DNA of 64,000 nucleotides from Bacteroidia bacterium (GCA_030430575.1 JAUIKF010000012.1:62001-126000); one strand, 5' to 3'. Counted from the stretch's first letter, positions 1-8,472 are shown. Made by a program: numbers and translations. The notes: a model not told the origin generated them from the letters alone.

Positions 1-1190
1 AAGCCACCAAAAACCGCACCTTCACAGGCGGTCAAACCACCGACATCAATTCCCGAAACTTCACCCTCCTGGGCGACCCAGGCTTGATTTTGGCCTACCC
101 AGAACTCAAAGCGGAGATCACTACCATCAACCAACGCGAAGTAGACCCCTTCAGAGAAGATACGCTCAAGTCACTGTCCAAAGTGACCATGTCGGGCCGC
201 ATCGTAGATGATCGCGGCATCTTCCAAGCAGATTTCAACGGAGACATGTCCGTGACGGCTTATGACAAGCCGAGTAAATTTGTCACACGCCTGGCGCCTT
301 TCCCCTTCTACTGGCAGACCAACCGCATTTTTAACGGAAATGTCAGTGTAGTAAATGGAGAATTCACCTTTGAATTTGTCGTGCCAATTGACATTTCTTA
401 TGAGGATGGCAGCGGAAAAATCAGCCTCTATTTTGACAATGGGGTACAGGACGGCACAGGCTGCTATGACAATATGTATATCGGGGGGACAGATACCACG
501 GTGGCACCTGATACCGAAGGGCCCAAGGTTGAGTTATTTATGTTTGATGAATACTGGCAGAATGGTGGAAAAACGGGTCCCGACCCTTACCTCTTTGCCA
601 AGCTCCATGACGAAAACGGGATCAATACCGTTTCCAGCGGTATAGGTCACGAGATCATCGGCATCCTTGACGGAGATGAAGAGAATGTCATCATCCTCAA
701 TGACTACTACCGCGCCGAGCGCGACAATTATAAAAAAGGCACCGTCTACCACCAGCTTTCGGGCCTCAGCGAAGGCTTTCACAGCCTGAAGATCCGCGTC
801 TGGGACGTTGCTAATAATTGGGCGGAAGCGACCACGACTTTTGTCGTGGTTTCCGACGACAAGCTCGACATCACCGAGGCCAAGCCATTCCCCAATCCAT
901 TGCTCGCCAGCCACGACGGCGTACAGTTCTTGGTAGGCTTTACCCAGATCGAAAGAGACTTCGACATTCACCTCCGTGTCTACGACCTCGGCGGCAAGGT
1001 CGTCCGCACCCTTGACGACAGTTTCTTCGCCACCGGCAACTATTACAGAGGCCTCCACTGGGACGGACGCACCGCCCAAGGCTTCCCTGTAAGCGACGGC
1101 TTCTATGTCTATGAGGTGACCCTCACAGAGCGTGAAACGGGCATTGCCACCCGCGAGACAGGGAAATTGGTGATGATGACGGGAAGGTAA
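1..1190 (+). CDS. porU: Type IX secretion system sortase PorU, C-terminal part (5' end outside the window)
   Basis: The frame is open from base 3 to the stop at 1188-1190, about 395 codons, so only the C-terminus is here. PorU is the C25-type (gingipain-like) cell-surface protease that removes C-terminal sorting signals from type IX cargo. Visible parts are the end of the peptidase region with LLGDPGL (bases about 66-86), a beta-rich middle with the EGPKVELFMFDE strand, and a C-terminal FlgD-like Ig domain: FPNPLLASHDG, RVYDLGGKVVRTL, LHWDGRTAQG, DGFYVYEV. The GDP motif and the terminal FlgD-like fold are typical of PorU and rarer in ordinary C25 cargo. The catalytic His/Cys lie upstream and cannot be checked, so another C25-type protein remains possible. 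Confidence 0.82.
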   Translation, partial: ATKNRTFTGGQTTDINSRNFTLLGDPGLILAYPELKAEITTINQREVDPFREDTLKSLSKVTMSGRIVDDRGIFQADFNGDMSVTAYDKPSKFVTRLAPFPFYWQTNRIFNGNVSVVNGEFTFEFVVPIDISYEDGSGKISLYFDNGVQDGTGCYDNMYIGGTDTTVAPDTEGPKVELFMFDEYWQNGGKTGPDPYLFAKLHDENGINTVSSGIGHEIIGILDGDEENVIILNDYYRAERDNYKKGTVYHQLSGLSEGFHSLKIRVWDVANNWAEATTTFVVVSDDKLDITEAKPFPNPLLASHDGVQFLVGFTQIERDFDIHLRVYDLGGKVVRTLDDSFFATGNYYRGLHWDGRTAQGFPVSDGFYVYEVTLTERETGIATRETGKLVMMTGR

Positions 1191-1266
1191 GACAACGCCT
1201 GAGTGTTTGAGCGTTCGAAAGTTCGAGTGTTGGGTCTGCTCTTCAATGTCAAATTTGATTTTTCCC

Positions 1267-1349
1267 CTATTGCGACGGACTAAAGTCGCGTCGCAATAGT
1301 TTTTTTTGGCCTCTTTTATTATTGCGACTGGGCTTCAGCCCGTCGCAAT
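1267..1349. repeat. Two related intergenic hairpins (REP-like / terminator)
   Basis: Within the 286-bp gene-free spacer (1191-1476) are two palindromes sharing ATTGCGAC...GTCGCAAT ends. The first (1267-1299, 11-bp arms CTATTGCGACG / CGTCGCAATAG) is followed by eight T at 1300-1307 and would work as a terminator for porU. The second (1321-1349) has core GGGCT-TC-AGCCC. Similar GGGCTGAAGCCC palindromes are common dispersed elements in bacterial genomes, so a REP-type origin is likely. The rest of the spacer contains degenerate words (GAGCGTTCGAAAGTTCGAG; GACGTTCGGACACTCAGAC) that are partial inverted copies of each other. No gene is apparent. Confidence 0.65.
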
Positions 1350-1476
1350 CAGGCAAACCTCCTTTAAAAAGGAGGTTGAAGAGCAGGCTCAAAATATAAG
1401 CGTCAACATACTTTGCTCGAAGCCTAACGATCAGACGTTCGGACACTCAGACTTTCAGACGTTACTCTTTCAGACC

Positions 1477-2844
1477 TTACTCTTCGAGTTTCGGAATCCA
1501 CTCCGCATGCTGCATAAATCCCACTTCCGCAGTAGCCAGGTCCGCTTCGGAGTCCACAGTCGACTGCGGTGGCCGTCCGTTGAAGCCAACGGGGATATTG
1601 GCGAGTACCTCGACACGGCGGGCGCCTGTGCGCTGCTTGTGATCTTCTGCCAGGAAGCGGGCAAAACGCGCCACCATCATGGGATCATGGGCCATCTGCA
1701 CGCGCTGGTCGCGGTTGATGCCAAATGCGTTTAGCACCTTTTCGTCTACTGGAATCTGCTGTTTTTTGTCAAAATCTCGGATCAGGAATTTGATGTCAGA
1801 GAGTTGAAAAGAGCGGTGCTGGATCTTCATGCGCCAGGAGAAGCGTTGCGCTTCGCCCGTCCAGTCCACGTTGCCAGGGATGAGCCAATGCCTGAAGGGC
1901 ATTAGGACTTGGATCGCGAAGTAGAGCGTGAGTAATAGGACTACTGTTTTATTTACCCCAAAAGCTCCTGAAGCCGTTTCCGCCTGCGTATTTTTTGCCT
2001 TTTTGCCCTTTTTGGTCTTGCTGCCCCCAAATTTTGCCAGCGTCTTTCTGATCCATTCAGGTTCCACGAATAGGAATAGGGAGGCCAGCATGAAATAGGG
2101 GAAAATATTGATGTCATTGAAGATCCAGGCGTTGGAGATATTGAAGAATATCGCTGCGGCAATGGCATACTTGCGCGTTTTTTTGATAAATAAAAATACA
2201 CCGACAAAGAGGTCAAAAAGCAGCCCCCCATACGTTACAAAGGCAATCAACAATCCGCTGTGAATGCCTTTGGCTGCTAGGATGGGAATTACGGGCTGCT
2301 GCTCAAACAGCCAGTCGGGGTTCATTTTGGCAATTCCCCCATAAAAATACACCACGATCAACTGCAATTGGAGCACCAGCAGCATCCACCGTGGGATCAT
2401 GGGATCATTAACCTTTTTTCGAAATACCAATGCCTTATCCGCCCAGATAAAGGTCAACAGCAAGGCCAGCAGGCACATCAGGTAGAGGTGGTTATTATAA
2501 TAAGCTTTGTCGAGGAGGAAAATGTAGGTGAATCCCAGGCAAAAGACCGCCATCGCATACCGGTACAGTACCCCCAGCATGATCATCACACAGCAAGCCG
2601 CTAGCACGAGCAAGAGCAAGTTCATCATGCTGCTCGGCAAAGGCGTGATCCATTCGAAGTATTCGTAAGGAAACAGCACCTGCGGTCCCGAAATGAAAAT
2701 GTCGACAAAGTCTATCCGAATCATGTAAAACACCTCCCACAGCATCAGCAGCCCAAAGAAGATCCGAAAGATAGCGACGTTGATCCCATCGACTTTGTCG
2801 AATAGAAAGGAAAATCGGGTGCGAGGAGTAGTGGTTGATTGCAT
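1477..2844 (-). CDS. HTTM-domain integral membrane protein (vitamin-K-dependent gamma-carboxylase-like)
   Basis: A 455-residue polytopic membrane protein. The N-terminal two thirds fit the HTTM domain: a first amphipathic stretch VDGINVAIFRIFFGLLMLWE (about residues 18-37), a FPYEYFEWITPLP loop, then several hydrophobic helices up to about residue 265. A Lys-rich linker (KTKKGKKAKNTQAE) follows, then one more TM helix and a soluble tail. Bacterial HTTM proteins resemble vertebrate gamma-glutamyl carboxylase, but most have no assigned substrate. The ATG start sits just before the first hydrophilic segment. It lies 140 bp downstream of ddl on the same strand with a repeat-filled spacer between, so co-transcription is uncertain. 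Confidence 0.8.
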   Translation of the reverse strand: MQSTTTPRTRFSFLFDKVDGINVAIFRIFFGLLMLWEVFYMIRIDFVDIFISGPQVLFPYEYFEWITPLPSSMMNLLLLVLAACCVMIMLGVLYRYAMAVFCLGFTYIFLLDKAYYNNHLYLMCLLALLLTFIWADKALVFRKKVNDPMIPRWMLLVLQLQLIVVYFYGGIAKMNPDWLFEQQPVIPILAAKGIHSGLLIAFVTYGGLLFDLFVGVFLFIKKTRKYAIAAAIFFNISNAWIFNDINIFPYFMLASLFLFVEPEWIRKTLAKFGGSKTKKGKKAKNTQAETASGAFGVNKTVVLLLTLYFAIQVLMPFRHWLIPGNVDWTGEAQRFSWRMKIQHRSFQLSDIKFLIRDFDKKQQIPVDEKVLNAFGINRDQRVQMAHDPMMVARFARFLAEDHKQRTGARRVEVLANIPVGFNGRPPQSTVDSEADLATAEVGFMQHAEWIPKLEE

Positions 2845-2861
2845 AAAGGTAAATCTAAAGA

Positions 2862-2995
2862 AAAATGATAGAATGATAGAAGGATAGGATGAGAGAATGG
2901 GAATCGCATTAGTAGGTGAATCAATGATAAAATGAGGTATATACGATTCCTACCATTCTATCATACTCTCATTCCCTCATTCTATCATTTCCCCT
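2862..2995. repeat. AATGATAG-type low-complexity inverted repeat
   Basis: The spacer between ddl and the HTTM gene carries tandem octamers AATGATAG / GAATGATAGAAGGATAG near 2864-2890 and their inverted counterparts (CATTCTATCAT, CATTCTATCATTT) near 2955-2990. Together they can pair as a long imperfect stem that runs into the last codons of ddl. The same octamer fills the spacer at 13380-13500. Confidence 0.6.
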
Positions 2996-4052
2996 CCCCC
3001 CACGCCGTCTTCAACGCCTGCTGCCGCTCATGGCGCTCCACCGCAAAGCGCAGCAATTCACTGATCAACGCTGTGTAGCTCAGCCCATTATGTTCCCACA
3101 GTTTGGGGTACATGCTGATGCTCGTGAAGCCGGGCAAGGTGTTGAGCTCATTCACATAGACCTTCCCCTCCGTTGTCAAAAACATATCTACGCGCGTCAT
3201 GCCCTCACATTCCAAGACTTGATACGCTTGCTTGGCGACGAGTTGGAGTTTGATTAATTCTTGGTCAGTGACGGAAGCGGGGATCACGATCTTGGCTGCA
3301 TCAGCACTCACATATTTGGCCTCATAATCATATTCCTCTGGCGTCACTACTTCCCCTACATGCGTGACCTCAGGCAATTCATTGCCCAATACCGCACACT
3401 CGACTTCGCGCCCTACGAGCATCTCCTCAATAATCAGCTTGCTGTCATAACAGAAGGCGTCGTCAATGGCCGTTTGGAATTCCTCGGCTGTACGCACCTT
3501 ATGTACCCCCACCGATGACCCCATATTTGCAGGTTTGATGAAAATGGGGCTTCCCAGGCGATTGGTGATGCTGAGGTAATCGAGACTATCCTTTTCATGA
3601 AGGCGAAAGCATAGCCCTTCCGCTACCAATAAACCCGCTTCGCGCAGCATACGCTTGGCGACGTCCTTGTCCATCGCCGCGGCTGAACCCAGCACATCAG
3701 GCCCTACAAAGGGCAAATTCAGGCACCTCAGCATGCCTTGCAGCGTTCCGTCCTCGCCATTGGGGCCGTGGATGATGGGAAAAACGACGTCTATTTGGGG
3801 GAGGGCTTGGCCATTGTCCATGCGGATGACCTGCCCCTTCGTCTCGCCTGGGACTACCGTCAGTTGAGGCAAGGAAGTATCGACTTCCGTGCCGATGGAT
3901 TCCGCCAGGTGCCAACAGCCTTGGCGATCTACAGCGATGAGGAGCACCTCGTACTGGGTGCGGTCGATGGCTGCTAAGATATTTTTAGCAGAGCGAAGAG
4001 AGATTTCATGTTCTGGCGATTTGCCACCAAAGAGAAGTGCAACGGTCTTCAT
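2985..4052 (-). CDS. ddl: D-alanine--D-alanine ligase
   Basis: Cytoplasmic ATP-grasp ligase making D-Ala-D-Ala for peptidoglycan. The start is taken at 4052 (355 residues) because MKTVALLFGGKSPEHEIS is the standard Ddl N-terminus; an in-frame extension to 4130 adds unconserved residues. Visible signatures are GPNGEDGTLQG, FIKPANMGSSVGV (ATP-grasp loop), the EEMLVGREVECAV strand, and the metal and substrate region RVDMFLTTEGKVYVNELNTL followed by PGFTSISMYP. Length and motifs are normal. It stands alone, not in a division/cell-wall cluster, with a hairpin-rich spacer downstream. Confidence 0.96.
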   Translation of the reverse strand: MKTVALLFGGKSPEHEISLRSAKNILAAIDRTQYEVLLIAVDRQGCWHLAESIGTEVDTSLPQLTVVPGETKGQVIRMDNGQALPQIDVVFPIIHGPNGEDGTLQGMLRCLNLPFVGPDVLGSAAAMDKDVAKRMLREAGLLVAEGLCFRLHEKDSLDYLSITNRLGSPIFIKPANMGSSVGVHKVRTAEEFQTAIDDAFCYDSKLIIEEMLVGREVECAVLGNELPEVTHVGEVVTPEEYDYEAKYVSADAAKIVIPASVTDQELIKLQLVAKQAYQVLECEGMTRVDMFLTTEGKVYVNELNTLPGFTSISMYPKLWEHNGLSYTALISELLRFAVERHERQQALKTAWGEGK

Positions 4053-4186
4053 GAAGCGAAATAGGATTAATCGTTTGTGCGAATTTATTGATAAAGTTTT
4101 GATTTTGTAGCTTTGCCAACTATTCGCCATTTTTATTAGTTAACCCCTTCAGAAAACTGAAAAGGTATATGGCTATTCTAATTGTG

Positions 4187-4248
4187 TAAAGCACTGATAG
4201 TCAGCCCCTATTTTAATTGTAACTTCCATTTTAATTTTCATTGACCCC
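4187..4248 (-). repeat. Copy A of the TCAAAATTAAAAT / CTGACTATCAG intergenic repeat
   Basis: Read on the minus strand this stretch gives TGAAAATTAAAATGGAAGTT, then CAATTAAAAT, then GGCTGACTATCAGTGCTTTA. It matches the same two blocks in the same order at 8473-8533, 22883-22970 and 36213-36288. It lies directly upstream of the small gene at 4251 and may contribute to its promoter or leader. Confidence 0.6.
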
Positions 4249-4250
4249 CT

Positions 4251-4421
4251 ATGCAAGCAGTACTTCACAAAATCCTCATCTACATCGGGCTTCGCAAGCC
4301 TGATCCAGCAGATGCCCAACCCAATTTTAATACACGTCTGATGCACGGGATCAATAAAATCGCCCTCATGGTGTTCGTCCTAGCGATTGTCATCTATTTT
4401 GTCAAGATGATGTTGCGCTAG
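4251..4421 (+). CDS. Small single-pass membrane protein (possibly DUF6728 family)
   Basis: A 56-residue ORF with an ATG start, a hydrophilic N-half (IYIGLRKPDPADAQPNFNTR) and one C-terminal TM helix (IALMVFVLAIVIYFVKMML). The amphipathic start, the KPDP turn and a terminal helix of this length recall the short Bacteroidota proteins annotated DUF6728; that assignment is from memory and tentative. Function unknown. Its TAG stop overlaps the stop codon of the convergent gene at 4418, the two sharing CTAG. Confidence 0.65.
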   Translation: MQAVLHKILIYIGLRKPDPADAQPNFNTRLMHGINKIALMVFVLAIVIYFVKMMLR

Positions 4422-4870
4422 TTTTTCGTGATTTTGATCCAGTTAGCAGCTATTGAAATGAGCAGGCATTTGATAATGATTAATTGATTATCAAAATCAA
4501 TGCATGGAATGGCTAAACCGCTTCCATCGCACATGGTGCAATTTATCATCTTGCTGTTGACATCAAGCATACAGTAAATGGCCAAGGCTGTGAAGAAAAT
4601 GCCTGTGGTTAATAAGCCTCGAAGAATTTTTTGATTGGTAGGCAAATTTACCATCCTCACGCCTCCCACAAGCATCCAAGCCCCAAAAGCCAGTAAGTAA
4701 AAGGGGCTAATAAAATGAAAACACTTTCCGACAAAAGAAATGGGGAGGTCTCCCCAGAGAAACGAGGTGTACATCCATTTCATCAATGTGAGCAGATGGC
4801 TTTCTGCCCAATAGCCTAATGCTAGTCCTAGGGCAAAAAGGCCTATCCACAGCGCGATTTTTTTAAGCAT
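4418..4870 (-). CDS. Hypothetical membrane protein with about four TM helices
   Basis: 150 residues from ATG 4870, five bases after the stop of the upstream gene; a TTG at 4879 is an alternative start. Hydrophobic segments are IALWIGLFALGLALGYW, FHFISPFYLLAFGAWMLVGG, LLTTGIFFTALAIYCML and LIIIKCLLISIAANWI, with a C-x2-C pair (NCTMCDGSG) and another Cys before the last helix. I do not recognise a family. It is probably translated with the upstream gene (4876-5244). Confidence 0.7.
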   Translation of the reverse strand: MLKKIALWIGLFALGLALGYWAESHLLTLMKWMYTSFLWGDLPISFVGKCFHFISPFYLLAFGAWMLVGGVRMVNLPTNQKILRGLLTTGIFFTALAIYCMLDVNSKMINCTMCDGSGLAIPCIDFDNQLIIIKCLLISIAANWIKITKN

Positions 4871-4875
4871 TATAT

Positions 4876-5244
4876 TCAAAGAGTTTCCTGAAGGATAGAA
4901 TCGAACTGGTTCAAACTGTCATTTTGGAGCAACGAGGTATCTACGACAAACTGATTGCCTAAAAAAGGGGATTCCAATATTATTCGAGTAAGGGATTTCT
5001 TATGCCGTGGAATCACCATCGATTTAGTACCCGACATGATCCATGATTCCTCTAAGGTATGGCTAATGGGTTCTTGTTCCAATTGGACGGAATTAGCAGT
5101 TGTAGTATCTACCTTCAGTCCTTTTATGAAGATATGAACAGATTCTTCCTCTTGCTCATAAAATCCGATATGATATACCACAAATCCTGTGACCAGGGTG
5201 ATGAAGAGAAGTAAGGTGAGGATTTTGATAAATAGGCTTTGCAT
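4876..5244 (-). CDS. Hypothetical protein with N-terminal membrane anchor
   Basis: 122 residues. One TM helix at about residues 5-26 (FIKILTLLLFITLVTGFVVY) is followed by a polar, probably periplasmic domain rich in Ser, Thr and Glu. No known motif. It precedes the membrane protein at 4418-4870 by 5 bases, suggesting a two-gene unit of unknown function. Confidence 0.65.
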   Translation of the reverse strand: MQSLFIKILTLLLFITLVTGFVVYHIGFYEQEEESVHIFIKGLKVDTTTANSVQLEQEPISHTLEESWIMSGTKSMVIPRHKKSLTRIILESPFLGNQFVVDTSLLQNDSLNQFDSILQETL

Positions 5245-5273
5245 GGTGATTTTAGGGTAAAAAGTGTAAAAGG

Positions 5274-5315
5274 CCTCGGAAGTTTCATCAACAGTTCTGG
5301 CTAAAACCTCTGAGG
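5274..5315. repeat. Imperfect hairpin CCTCGGAAGTTT...AAACCTCTGAGG
   Basis: Twelve-base arms with two mismatches flank an 18-base loop, in the 124-bp spacer between the start of the 4876-5244 gene and the end of the M28 peptidase gene. AAACCTCnGAGG palindromes are a common dispersed intergenic element; a regulatory role is not shown. Confidence 0.45.
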
Positions 5316-5368
5316 ACTCTCTTTTAGGACTTAACGAAAAACTGCGTCAATCTGCTGCAACAGTCCAT

Positions 5369-6163
5369 TTATCCTTCCCGATCCAACCTCACCAACGTCT
5401 CCCATATCGCATCGGCAGTCATCTGCAATGCCGCCTCAGACAGATACTCACTTCGGTCAGAAGGTTGATGGTAATGTTCAAAAATGGGCGCCTGACTAAA
5501 TATGCCAAATAACGTATTCACATCATCTGTCACTTGCATGGCTTGGTAATACTGGGCAGCTACCGCCACGTCCTCATCACTGATGCAGGTGATCGTAAAG
5601 CTATCTCCCAAGCCCTTTCTCCGAAAGCTCTCATGATCTGCCGAGTTCATCACAATGCGGTCAAGACGACTTGTAGTGACCCCTTGCCGAGCTGCCATAG
5701 CTTCAAAAGTCCGCAGGGCTTGTCCTGCCGCAGTCGCATCCAGCGGCCACAATGCAAATTGGTTCCCCATTCCTACTAGCTCCATATTGATGAAGCCCAG
5801 ATAATCCTGTACGCCGACTTTGTCGACATAGGCAGTTGAGCCTTTCAGGCCTGTTTCTTCTTCATCGAATATGCAGATTTCCAGGCCGATATTTGTCAGG
5901 GGCTCTTGCTGCTGGCGTTTGGCGAGGTCGAGGCATACGGCGATCGCGGAGCCGTTATCATTGGCGCCAGGGGTGCCTGGCACGGTATCGAAATGGGCGC
6001 CTACGCCGATTTTGGGGGAGCGGGTGGTGGGGAGGATGATGTTCCTGCCCGAAGGGTAGGAGTGGATTTCATAATCGATATTCGCTTCTGTAAGCCAGGC
6101 CAGGATTTGGGCATACCTGCCCGAATCGTCAAGGCTTTCTAGGGTTCGGATGTAGGAGAGCAT
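5369..6163 (-). CDS. M28-family zinc aminopeptidase
   Basis: 264 residues. Metal and catalytic motifs of M28 peptidases are present in order: GVGAHFDTVPG (His57, Asp59), GANDNGSA (Asp69), IFDEEETG (Glu101/Glu102), NSADHESF (Asp/His region) and EHYHQPSD near the C-terminus. There is no signal peptide or PA insert, so it is probably cytoplasmic, unlike many secreted Bacteroidota M28 enzymes. Substrate unknown; dipeptide or N-terminal amino-acid hydrolysis is the family norm. It lies 12 bp downstream of the small-gene block starting at 7828 and may be read from it. Confidence 0.88.
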   Translation of the reverse strand: MLSYIRTLESLDDSGRYAQILAWLTEANIDYEIHSYPSGRNIILPTTRSPKIGVGAHFDTVPGTPGANDNGSAIAVCLDLAKRQQQEPLTNIGLEICIFDEEETGLKGSTAYVDKVGVQDYLGFINMELVGMGNQFALWPLDATAAGQALRTFEAMAARQGVTTSRLDRIVMNSADHESFRRKGLGDSFTITCISDEDVAVAAQYYQAMQVTDDVNTLFGIFSQAPIFEHYHQPSDRSEYLSEAALQMTADAIWETLVRLDREG

Positions 6164-6175
6164 GGGGAGGATTAC

Positions 6176-6478
6176 TTAAAGTACTTTTTCGCCTGACCAA
6201 ACTACCGATTTCACCTTCTCAGGATTCCAGTCTCTTAATTCTTCCATTTCCAATTTGTCTACACATTCAATTAAGAGGCCTGTATTTGGTATTCCCTCTT
6301 GTAAAGGCCTTCCCAGTTCGATCCCAGTGACCTTTCTTTTAAATACCTTTCCAAAAGCCGTAAATTCGACATAGTCATTGAGGGAGACAGTTCCTTCAAG
6401 AACAGGTCCTACTAATATAAGGCCTCTCTCGGTAATAAGAAAAGTGTCTACGATTTGAAATATAGCGACTTGGGTCAT
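6176..6478 (-). CDS. Small EF-Tu domain-2-like beta-barrel protein (paralogue 1)
   Basis: 100 residues resembling a free-standing translation-factor domain 2: FQIVDTFLITERGLILVGPV, then LNDYVEFTAFGK, then FKRKVTGIELGRP. The pattern of a regulatory strand, G-x-V/I-L-x-G, and a later V-x-x-I-E matches that fold; the GTPase part is absent. It is clearly paralogous to the protein at 7080-7370 (shared F-Q-I-x-DTF-x-ITxRGL, VxLND/VNDS, KRKV). No function is known for such solo domains. Confidence 0.7.
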   Translation of the reverse strand: MTQVAIFQIVDTFLITERGLILVGPVLEGTVSLNDYVEFTAFGKVFKRKVTGIELGRPLQEGIPNTGLLIECVDKLEMEELRDWNPEKVKSVVWSGEKVL

Positions 6479-6509
6479 TGTTGTCTCAGGTAAAAATTAA
6501 GGGGATAAC

Positions 6510-7052
6510 TTATGGGATAAACGCTTTTACTTGATTCTCATCTTGAAGGCCATAATAAGTGCATTCGAACCAATTGACCCCCAAGAAGCCGAATATATGA
6601 CCAAATTCTATTAATCCAGCTTCCAGTTTTCTTCGATCATTTTCATTTTTCACAAACCCTGTAATCCAGATATCCTCAAGATACCCATTAGAATGTTCAC
6701 AAATAACCGCAAATTGATCCGTCCCAAATCCTAAAGGGACTTTTTCGCCTTCCAAGAGCCGCACACCTTGCATCATCACTTTGGAAATCTTTGCTAAGCC
6801 TACGTCACTAAAAATTTTAATTACGAGGTCAATTGGGATCTTTTTATCTAATGTCTTTACTGGCTTTTCTTGAATGACTGTGATTTCACTATACCCTATC
6901 CCATCTTGGTGTTCTGCTCCAAAATCATCTATTCTTGCCGTTTCTGATTTAAGGAAATCCAGGTTTTCCTTGGGAAGCAATTCGATCATTAAATAGTCGT
7001 CTTCCCACATATGCAAAATCCTTTCTTCCGATTCAGCATTTCGCTTACTCAT
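6510..7052 (-). CDS. Hypothetical protein, 180 aa
   Basis: Soluble, acidic, no signal peptide or TM helix. N-terminus MSKRNAESEERILHMWEDDY; later GFGTDQFAVICEHSN and FIEFGHIFGFLGVNW-like hydrophobic strands, suggesting an alpha/beta fold. I do not recognise a family. It sits between two EF-Tu-domain-2-like paralogues on the same strand, so it may work with them; that is inference only. Confidence 0.65.
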   Translation of the reverse strand: MSKRNAESEERILHMWEDDYLMIELLPKENLDFLKSETARIDDFGAEHQDGIGYSEITVIQEKPVKTLDKKIPIDLVIKIFSDVGLAKISKVMMQGVRLLEGEKVPLGFGTDQFAVICEHSNGYLEDIWITGFVKNENDRRKLEAGLIEFGHIFGFLGVNWFECTYYGLQDENQVKAFIP

Positions 7053-7079
7053 TTTTTATCTGTTTTTGTTGAATTCAAC

Positions 7080-7370
7080 TCAATTCGTCCAAACAGTCGC
7101 TTTCAGACCTTGGGGCTCCCAAGCGTCCAATTCCTTCATCTCTTCGCGGTCTTTACATTCAATCACTAATCCTATATTGTCTTCTCTCGGTTGTGAAAAC
7201 CGAATGAATTCAACCGCAACGACCTTCCTTTTTAAGGTGTTGCCCAAGGCCATAAATTCAATAGAATCGTTGACAGAGATAAATCCTTCAAGGATTTGAC
7301 CTGCCAATACAAGGCCTCTTCCAGTAATGGTGAAAGTGTCTGTGATCTGGAATACTGCAACTTTTTTCAT
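7080..7370 (-). CDS. Small EF-Tu domain-2-like beta-barrel protein (paralogue 2)
   Basis: 96 residues, about half identical by eye to the protein at 6176-6478: VAVFQITDTFTITGRGLVL, then GQILEGFISVNDSIEF, then LKRKVVAVEFIRF. Single domain, no GTPase motifs. The two copies flank an unrelated 180-aa gene, so the arrangement is paralogue - unknown - paralogue on one strand. Confidence 0.7.
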   Translation of the reverse strand: MKKVAVFQITDTFTITGRGLVLAGQILEGFISVNDSIEFMALGNTLKRKVVAVEFIRFSQPREDNIGLVIECKDREEMKELDAWEPQGLKATVWTN

Positions 7371-7384
7371 GCCTATTTGTATGC

Positions 7385-7828
7385 TTATGTCCTTTTCTGC
7401 TCACGCTGCGGATCGTGTGCACGGCACCAGACATTCTTTTCCGCATCGTATACTTTCCCCTTATCATCTTCTAACCTGATCCTACAGTTCATTCGATGAG
7501 GTGCATAATCTCCAAAAGCTTTGGTGGGTTCATTGGGGAAGCATGCAATAGTGATTTCGGCTGTTATTAGAGATTCACGTGGAAGGTCATTTTGAGCTAT
7601 TTGAGTGGAAAGCCATGTTGCATAATGTTCCACCAAGGTGTCAAAATCCTGGGTAGGCGGCTGAATCGTCTTTGTGAGCAAATCGATAGCGACATGGGAA
7701 GCACCTGATTGGTCCATATGGCTATACAACTTGCCGATGCCCCAGTATCCGTCTACATCGTTGTTGCGGCTGATAAAAGTGCAAGCTAGGTTATGGGCGA
7801 TATGTTTAAAGTGCTTTCGGCGTCCCAT
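7385..7828 (-). CDS. Hypothetical protein, 147 aa
   Basis: Soluble; starts MGRRKHFKHIAHNLACTF and ends CRAHDPQREQKRT. Features seen are an N-terminal basic helix, SRNNDVDGYWGIGKLY, and a C-terminal beta stretch with Cys residues. No family recognised. It is first in a minus-strand block (7828 down to 6176) and 14 bp ahead of the domain-2-like gene. Confidence 0.65.
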   Translation of the reverse strand: MGRRKHFKHIAHNLACTFISRNNDVDGYWGIGKLYSHMDQSGASHVAIDLLTKTIQPPTQDFDTLVEHYATWLSTQIAQNDLPRESLITAEITIACFPNEPTKAFGDYAPHRMNCRIRLEDDKGKVYDAEKNVWCRAHDPQREQKRT

Positions 7829-7898
7829 GATTTTAAGGCTTTTGTTTTCTTCTCAGCGGATAATGTACACATTGTGATGCATTTGTTCAATCATCCTG

Positions 7899-7906
7899 TA
7901 CCTTTG
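7899..7906 (+). promoter_or_regulatory. Candidate -7 element TACCTTTG for dcd
   Basis: TACCTTTG matches the Bacteroidota TAnnTTTG element and lies 29 bp before the dcd ATG. A TTTG-type upstream element is present but not at ideal spacing, so this is a weak call. Confidence 0.35.
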
Positions 7907-7935
7907 TGGGGCTTTTACCATCGAAATATCCTTTC

Positions 7936-8472
7936 ATGATTCTCTCAGATACCAAAATCCTCTCAGAAATAGCTGCCGGCCATATTGTCATTGAACCTTT
8001 TGATAGGAATGCCTTGGGCAGCAATAGTTATGATGTCCACCTCGGCAAGTTCCTGGCCGTCTATAAGGATCGCGTATTGGATGCGCGTCGCCACAATCAG
8101 ATTGAAGAAATTGTCATACCAGATGAGGGTTATGTTTTGGAACCAAATACGCTCTACCTTGGCGTCACCCAAGAATACACCGAGTCGCATCGTCACGTCC
8201 CTTTTTTGGAGGGGAAAAGCAGCATAGGCCGTCTGGGCATTCATATCCATGCGACCGCAGGGAAGGGAGATGTCGGATTTTGCAATACCTGGACCCTGGA
8301 GATCACGGTAGTGCACCCTGTGCGGGTATATGCGGGCATGCCAGTAGGGCAGCTCATTTATTTTGAGGTGGACGGAGAAGTGGAAAACCGCTACCAATTC
8401 AAACCCAATGCGAAGTACAATCAGCGCACGGAGAAGCCTGTCGAGTCGATGATGTGGAAGAATAAATTTTAG
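7936..8472 (+). CDS. dcd: dCTP deaminase
   Basis: 178 residues from ATG 7936, the usual Dcd length; a GTG at 7906 would add an unconserved leader. It deaminates dCTP to dUTP in pyrimidine deoxynucleotide synthesis. N-terminal MILSDTKILSEIAAG and LGSNSYDVHLG are family signatures. The catalytic/nucleotide region reads SSIGRLGIHIHATAGKGD, followed by VGFCNTWTLE with the catalytic Glu. The C-terminal AKYNQRTEKPVESMMWKNKF resembles the flexible nucleotide-closing tail. It is divergent from the 7828 block and single-gene. Confidence 0.94.
   Translation: MILSDTKILSEIAAGHIVIEPFDRNALGSNSYDVHLGKFLAVYKDRVLDARRHNQIEEIVIPDEGYVLEPNTLYLGVTQEYTESHRHVPFLEGKSSIGRLGIHIHATAGKGDVGFCNTWTLEITVVHPVRVYAGMPVGQLIYFEVDGEVENRYQFKPNAKYNQRTEKPVESMMWKNKF

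Noticed and set aside
534-1079. 181-codon open frame antisense to porU
   Set aside because: Shadow of the codon bias in porU; no motif, and its Val/Ala/Glu-rich composition is typical of an antisense artefact.
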